From contig JAPLQT010000051.1 in the NCBI GenBank assembly GCA_026399515.1, positions 24,736-88,735 on the forward strand: a stretch of DNA of 64,000 nt. The letters run 5' to 3'. This DNA comes from Pseudomonadota bacterium (GTDB lineage Bacteria; Pseudomonadota; Gammaproteobacteria; Burkholderiales; Rhodocyclaceae). The notes under the pieces were generated by a model, which worked only from the letters and a program-made list of their open reading frames with translations, was not told the origin of the DNA and ran no database searches. This document shows, piece by piece, positions 61,070-64,000 of this stretch. The position numbers and the translations under genes are program-made. The number at the start of each line of letters is the position of its first letter. Positions within the stretch are counted from its first letter, which is position 1.

Positions 61070-61786
61070 ATGGCTGAATGCAATTCTACAATGCGTGAAC
61101 CACGTCCCTTTTCGTATGAGACGCTGGATTGGGGCGACCTAATTTATGGCACTAAGGACGAGTTGCAAGCACTCGGTATCGCTACCGACGTCGCTTTCCC
61201 TGGCGAGATTGGCGGACCAAAACGAATTCTGAAGGTAATCGATCCACGAGGGTTCCATTGCAAGATAAAGCGATGGCGTGGCTCGGATACATTTGGTGCC
61301 AGTATCGTCTTCCCTGGTCGGGAGTTGAACAGCTACCTCGAACCCGAATTTTTTTGCCTTGGCGTGCTCAAGATAAACCACACATGGCGAGATACCTTTC
61401 GAGGATCGGCTGACGCACTAATCGCGGCAGGCCTGATACGCCAAGAACATATACCAGGGCAACCAGGCCTAAATAAAGTCAGCGTCAGGATCCAACCTGA
61501 CGGAATGCCGGTTTCACGGGGCTTCAAGTCCGCCGAGGGTGTGATAACCATTACCCGCGTATCGAAAGCGACGTTGGAGGTGGGTGTTCCTGTCTCAAAA
61601 GCTGAGGGCAAACGACGCTTGGCGGCCTTTCATGACGACCTCGATGCATATCGTCAGCGCATGCAGTCATTACCATGTCCGCCGCCACTGGTTCCGAAAG
61701 AGCGAGCGTTGGAGGCCCAAAGAAGACGCGAGCAAATGCGCCTGGTATGGTCAAAGCCACGTCTTGAGCCGATGGTCCGACTGTAA
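61070..61786 (+). CDS. Element-encoded protein of unknown function
   Basis: The 238-residue protein lacks a recognised family. It starts MAECNSTMREPRPFSYETLDWGDLIYGTKDELQALGI, has a basic/aromatic middle and a Pro/Arg-rich C-terminus (SLPCPPPLVPKERALEAQRRREQMRLVW). The start at 61,070 has GGAG nine bases upstream. Codon usage appears less GC-biased than in the chromosomal part. Confidence 0.5.
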   Translation: MAECNSTMREPRPFSYETLDWGDLIYGTKDELQALGIATDVAFPGEIGGPKRILKVIDPRGFHCKIKRWRGSDTFGASIVFPGRELNSYLEPEFFCLGVLKINHTWRDTFRGSADALIAAGLIRQEHIPGQPGLNKVSVRIQPDGMPVSRGFKSAEGVITITRVSKATLEVGVPVSKAEGKRRLAAFHDDLDAYRQRMQSLPCPPPLVPKERALEAQRRREQMRLVWSKPRLEPMVRL

Positions 61787-61885
61787 GAGTCGTTTTGCCG
61801 CGCCTAGGCTGATCCACGAAAAGCCGGAAACCTTCACCGGCCTGGCGCGGCATCTAACTCAAGGGAGCGCGAAAAGGGCGCAATC

Positions 61886-62518
61886 ATGGCAGGAAAGATA
61901 ACCTACAAGGCGGGTACGCATTCCTCGCGCGATGGCGAATGGGTGACGCCCGTTACGCTCAGTGAGGCGCAGGTGTTAGAACTGGGGGAAATCCTAGAGC
62001 GAGACTTAACTGATGCCGAATGCCGAATGATCACCGGAACGTTGTCGGACATACAAGGATTCAGGAGCGCAACCGCAGGCGATGCTGTAAGTCACCAGGA
62101 TATCGTAGAGACGCTAAAAGCCATCGCTAAGGCCGGCGATGGCGAAGTGTTGCAGGCATATAAGGACTGCGACGACACAACGGAATCGCTGATCCAAGAT
62201 GCAATCAACTACGACATGCAAATTAATTCTTCAAACTGGCACCCGCCCGAGAGGATCTGTGCCGCTGCCACGCTGGCACTTTTCAACCTGGGGAGTGGCA
62301 AAGCCGGACCACGGACAAAGGCCCATCGAAGCGAGTTCGCGAAGGGAGTGCTGCGCCTGTGGTCAGGACTTGGACGTAGTGACGTCGGCATATGGGAGGC
62401 CGACGGCCAGGCGAGTGCTCTCGTTAGATTTGCAAGGGAACTGCTGAAGATCATTGAGTCAAAAACCTGCCCGAGCCTTTCTATCGTCGCTAAGTTGCTC
62501 CGGAAGGTTAGCGCCTAA
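61886..62518 (+). CDS. Element-encoded protein of unknown function
   Basis: The 210-residue cytosolic protein is predicted mostly helical from ~25 on (SEAQVLELGEILERDLTDAECRMITGTLSDIQ; ALVRFARELLKIIES). No membrane segments, no recognised motif. The start codon follows GCGCGAAAAGGGCG without a clear Shine-Dalgarno. Confidence 0.45.
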   Translation: MAGKITYKAGTHSSRDGEWVTPVTLSEAQVLELGEILERDLTDAECRMITGTLSDIQGFRSATAGDAVSHQDIVETLKAIAKAGDGEVLQAYKDCDDTTESLIQDAINYDMQINSSNWHPPERICAAATLALFNLGSGKAGPRTKAHRSEFAKGVLRLWSGLGRSDVGIWEADGQASALVRFARELLKIIESKTCPSLSIVAKLLRKVSA

Positions 62519-62661
62519 CCGGCGCATTTGCTGTCTATTCCGGCATTCAGTGCCCGTGAGTTAATGCCTTTGTAATAGTCCAATCGTTACGCAATACTTT
62601 CTCTGCGTGTTACCGCCTGCATGCGTACAGATGCAGCTAGACAAACAGAGAAAGGATTCAT

Positions 62662-62874
62662 ATGGCGACTATTCAAACCCGTGGCTTGCGGCCTGCTGAA
62701 ACTGCAAAGAAGCTGTCTATTGGACTCAGCACGTTATGGCTCAAAGTCAAGACTGACTCCAATTTCCCCAAACCCTTCAAGATTTCCGAGCGCACGACGG
62801 TTTTCTATGAGCACGAGGTTGACGCATACCTTGCCGCGTGCGCCGCCAAATCGCGTTGTATGCCGACGGACTGA
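62662..62874 (+). CDS. AlpA-family phage regulatory/excision factor
   Basis: The 70-residue winged-HTH protein has GLRPAETAKKLSIGLSTLWLKVKTDSNFPKPFKISERTTVFYEHEVDAYLAAC, the AlpA layout (MerR-like helix-turn-helix, then PxPFxI and a final helix). AlpA proteins activate integrase transcription or excision of P4-like elements. AGAGAAAGG precedes the start. Overlaps the next gene at TGATG. Confidence 0.92.
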   Translation: MATIQTRGLRPAETAKKLSIGLSTLWLKVKTDSNFPKPFKISERTTVFYEHEVDAYLAACAAKSRCMPTD

Positions 62875-63203
62875 TGAAGCCACGCCTGCACAACATAGAC
62901 GCCATCCCCGAAGGCAAGACCGTGGGCGACATCCTGCCCGCATTTGCCAACGTGAAAAATATGGTTCATGTCGGTGAGCCGAACAGCGATTGCGCAAGCT
63001 GCCGGAAACCGTTCACCGTGGTGCGAAAGCCCCGCAAAGCCATTCTCCTTTACCCATACGATACACAGATCCCGTGTGCGTTTTCGTACCGAGTCTGCGG
63101 TGCATGCCTTGCGATATATCAACGCGGCGGCCTTCACCGTGATTCGTTCCTCGCGGCAGTGGAGGCATACCACAATGGTGATTCTTTGGAAGCCATGCAA
63201 TGA
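62874..63203 (+). CDS. Element protein with CxxC-CxxC zinc-ribbon-like motif
   Basis: The 109-residue protein has two CxxC pairs (DCASCRKPF ~43-49 and VCGACLAIY ~82-90) that could bind zinc. A start at 62,874 overlaps the AlpA stop, suggesting coupling; its stop overlaps the primase start by four bases. The role may be with the replication protein. Confidence 0.65.
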   Translation: MKPRLHNIDAIPEGKTVGDILPAFANVKNMVHVGEPNSDCASCRKPFTVVRKPRKAILLYPYDTQIPCAFSYRVCGACLAIYQRGGLHRDSFLAAVEAYHNGDSLEAMQ

Positions 63204-64000
63204 TCGCTCTCGACCAGGTCCGTCGCTTTCTCGATCTGATGGCAGAAGGCGAGCCGGTTACGTTTCAGACCTTCGGCGATGCTAACAAGTCCCGATCGCT
63301 GGCGCGAATATTCCACGGTGATCTGGATCAACACGCAGCGGAGTTATCCGCACTCAACAGCCGCGGTGCCGGCATATTCTGGATGGTCAATTATGGTGAC
63401 GGCAAGGGCCGCGCAGCGGGCAACGTAACTGGCGTTCGTTCCGTCTTTGTTGATCTGGATGGCGCACCTTTGCAGCCGGTGCTTGAGGCGGGGCTAGAAC
63501 CGCATGCGGTGGTGGAATCGAGCCCCGGCCGCTTCCATGCCTATTGGGGGACAGCGGATTGCCCCCCAGGACGTTTTGAGTCCATACAGCATGCCATAGC
63601 GCGGCGCTTCAACGGCGATCCCAGCGTGAACGATCTACCGCGCGTAATGCGCCTGCCTGGGTTCGTACATTGCAAAGGCGCACCATTCGTGACACGCATC
63701 CTGTCGCTGGCGGCTTTGCAGCCTTATCCCGTGCAAACTATCATCGACGAATTGGCCCTGGACGAGGTTGGTACAGCGAAGGTGTCCAGCGCTCGCACCC
63801 CTCCCACCGCTGGCGCACTCATTGCCGGCGGCCGTAACAATGCCCTTACGCGTATGGCTGGAACGATGCAGCGCAAGGGCATGACCTTGGCAGCGATCGA
63901 AGCGGCGCTGCTTGCTGAGAACTCCGCGCGGTGCTCACCACCATTGGCCGATGACGAGGTGAGCAGCATTGCACGCAGCGTCAGCCGTTACACTCCCTCC
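63200..64000 (+). CDS. RepB-like primase / replication protein, 3'-truncated by window edge
   Basis: At least 267 residues are present, open to the window end. The first ~200 resemble the RepB/DNA-primase-like fold of integrative elements: FQTFGDANKSRSLARIFHGD, RSVFVDLDG (conserved acidic strand), AVVESSPGRFHAYWGT and NDLPRVMRLPGFVHCKG. From ~215 a primase C-terminal (PriCT-like) helical domain is seen (GGRNNALTRMAGTMQRKGMTLAAIEAALLAEN ... VSSIARSV). Relatives often continue into a helicase. Start overlaps the upstream gene's stop (ATGA). Confidence 0.85.
   Translation, partial: MIALDQVRRFLDLMAEGEPVTFQTFGDANKSRSLARIFHGDLDQHAAELSALNSRGAGIFWMVNYGDGKGRAAGNVTGVRSVFVDLDGAPLQPVLEAGLEPHAVVESSPGRFHAYWGTADCPPGRFESIQHAIARRFNGDPSVNDLPRVMRLPGFVHCKGAPFVTRILSLAALQPYPVQTIIDELALDEVGTAKVSSARTPPTAGALIAGGRNNALTRMAGTMQRKGMTLAAIEAALLAENSARCSPPLADDEVSSIARSVSRYTPS

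Noticed and set aside
62600..62640. A GTGTTACCG...GTACAGA-like segment resembling the dyad motif
   Set aside because: Left half and CG core do not align with the 17-mer, and no -10 fits the fixed spacing; it lies in the foreign element.

Overview
The window reads as a chromosomal segment of a GC-rich betaproteobacterium. The evidence is the family content: BON, OmpA, CsbD and DUF1003 envelope-stress genes, a TpsB/TpsA pair, fumC, psd, tex and tRNA-Arg(ACG). The genus cannot be fixed from the sequence alone. The last ~5 kb (about 58,964 to the window end) is the left part of an integrative element inserted at the 3' end of a tRNA-Ser gene.

Layout. 1-11 kb: RibD C-terminal domain (partial), peroxiredoxin-glutaredoxin fusion, lipoamide-dehydrogenase-like flavoenzyme, VIT metal transporter, FumC, hemolysin III, phosphatidylserine decarboxylase, LapA-like protein, a PAS-PAS-GGDEF diguanylate cyclase, a MipA/OmpV-like barrel and BrkB. 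11.5-18 kb: a four-gene archaic (spore-coat-U type) chaperone-usher pilus, an opposed two-gene operon whose second product joins a GspE-N-like domain to a pilin-like domain, and a PilZ protein. 18-25 kb: CsbD, a TpsB/TpsA two-partner adhesin, an L,D-transpeptidase and a Lys/Ala-rich secreted protein. 25-33 kb: CbpA/CbpM, a DUF883 protein with a truncated YqjE, an NRAMP relative, a REC-PAS protein, a hybrid histidine kinase and a Crp/Fnr regulator. 33-50 kb: a dense envelope-stress set (OmpA-like, DUF4398, BON, glycine-zipper, CsbD, DUF1003, AsmA, DUF3309, lmo0937 and RcnB-like proteins), a frameshifted P-type ATPase, an AI-2E family permease, a candidate sRNA and a second Crp/Fnr regulator. 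50-59 kb: a DUF3494/Ig-repeat lipoprotein, tRNA-Arg, ParA, a parvulin and an internally deleted tex. 59-64 kb: integrase, AlpA, RepB-like primase and unassigned cargo.

The main discovery is a repeated promoter design. A 17-bp motif, roughly GTNCG-N4-CG-N-AC-N-N-A with dyad GTGCG-N4-CGCAC, occurs at about 22 intergenic places between 428 and 54,121. In 19 of 23 promoter readings a -10-like hexamer (A at position 2 in all, T at position 6 in 18) starts exactly 36 bases after the motif start, and in the other four within one base of that. This puts the dyad centre at -41.5, the geometry of class II activation by Crp/Fnr-family proteins. Both Crp/Fnr-family genes in the window carry such a promoter. 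The targets are envelope-stress, redox, adhesion and c-di-GMP genes plus a candidate ~75-nt sRNA whose hairpin loop carries an anti-Shine-Dalgarno CCUCC. No such site was found in the integrative element.

Inferred joint role: a Crp/Fnr-controlled general envelope-stress and surface-lifestyle regulon linking c-di-GMP turnover (diguanylate cyclase, PilZ), adhesins (pilus, TpsA) and cell-surface maintenance.
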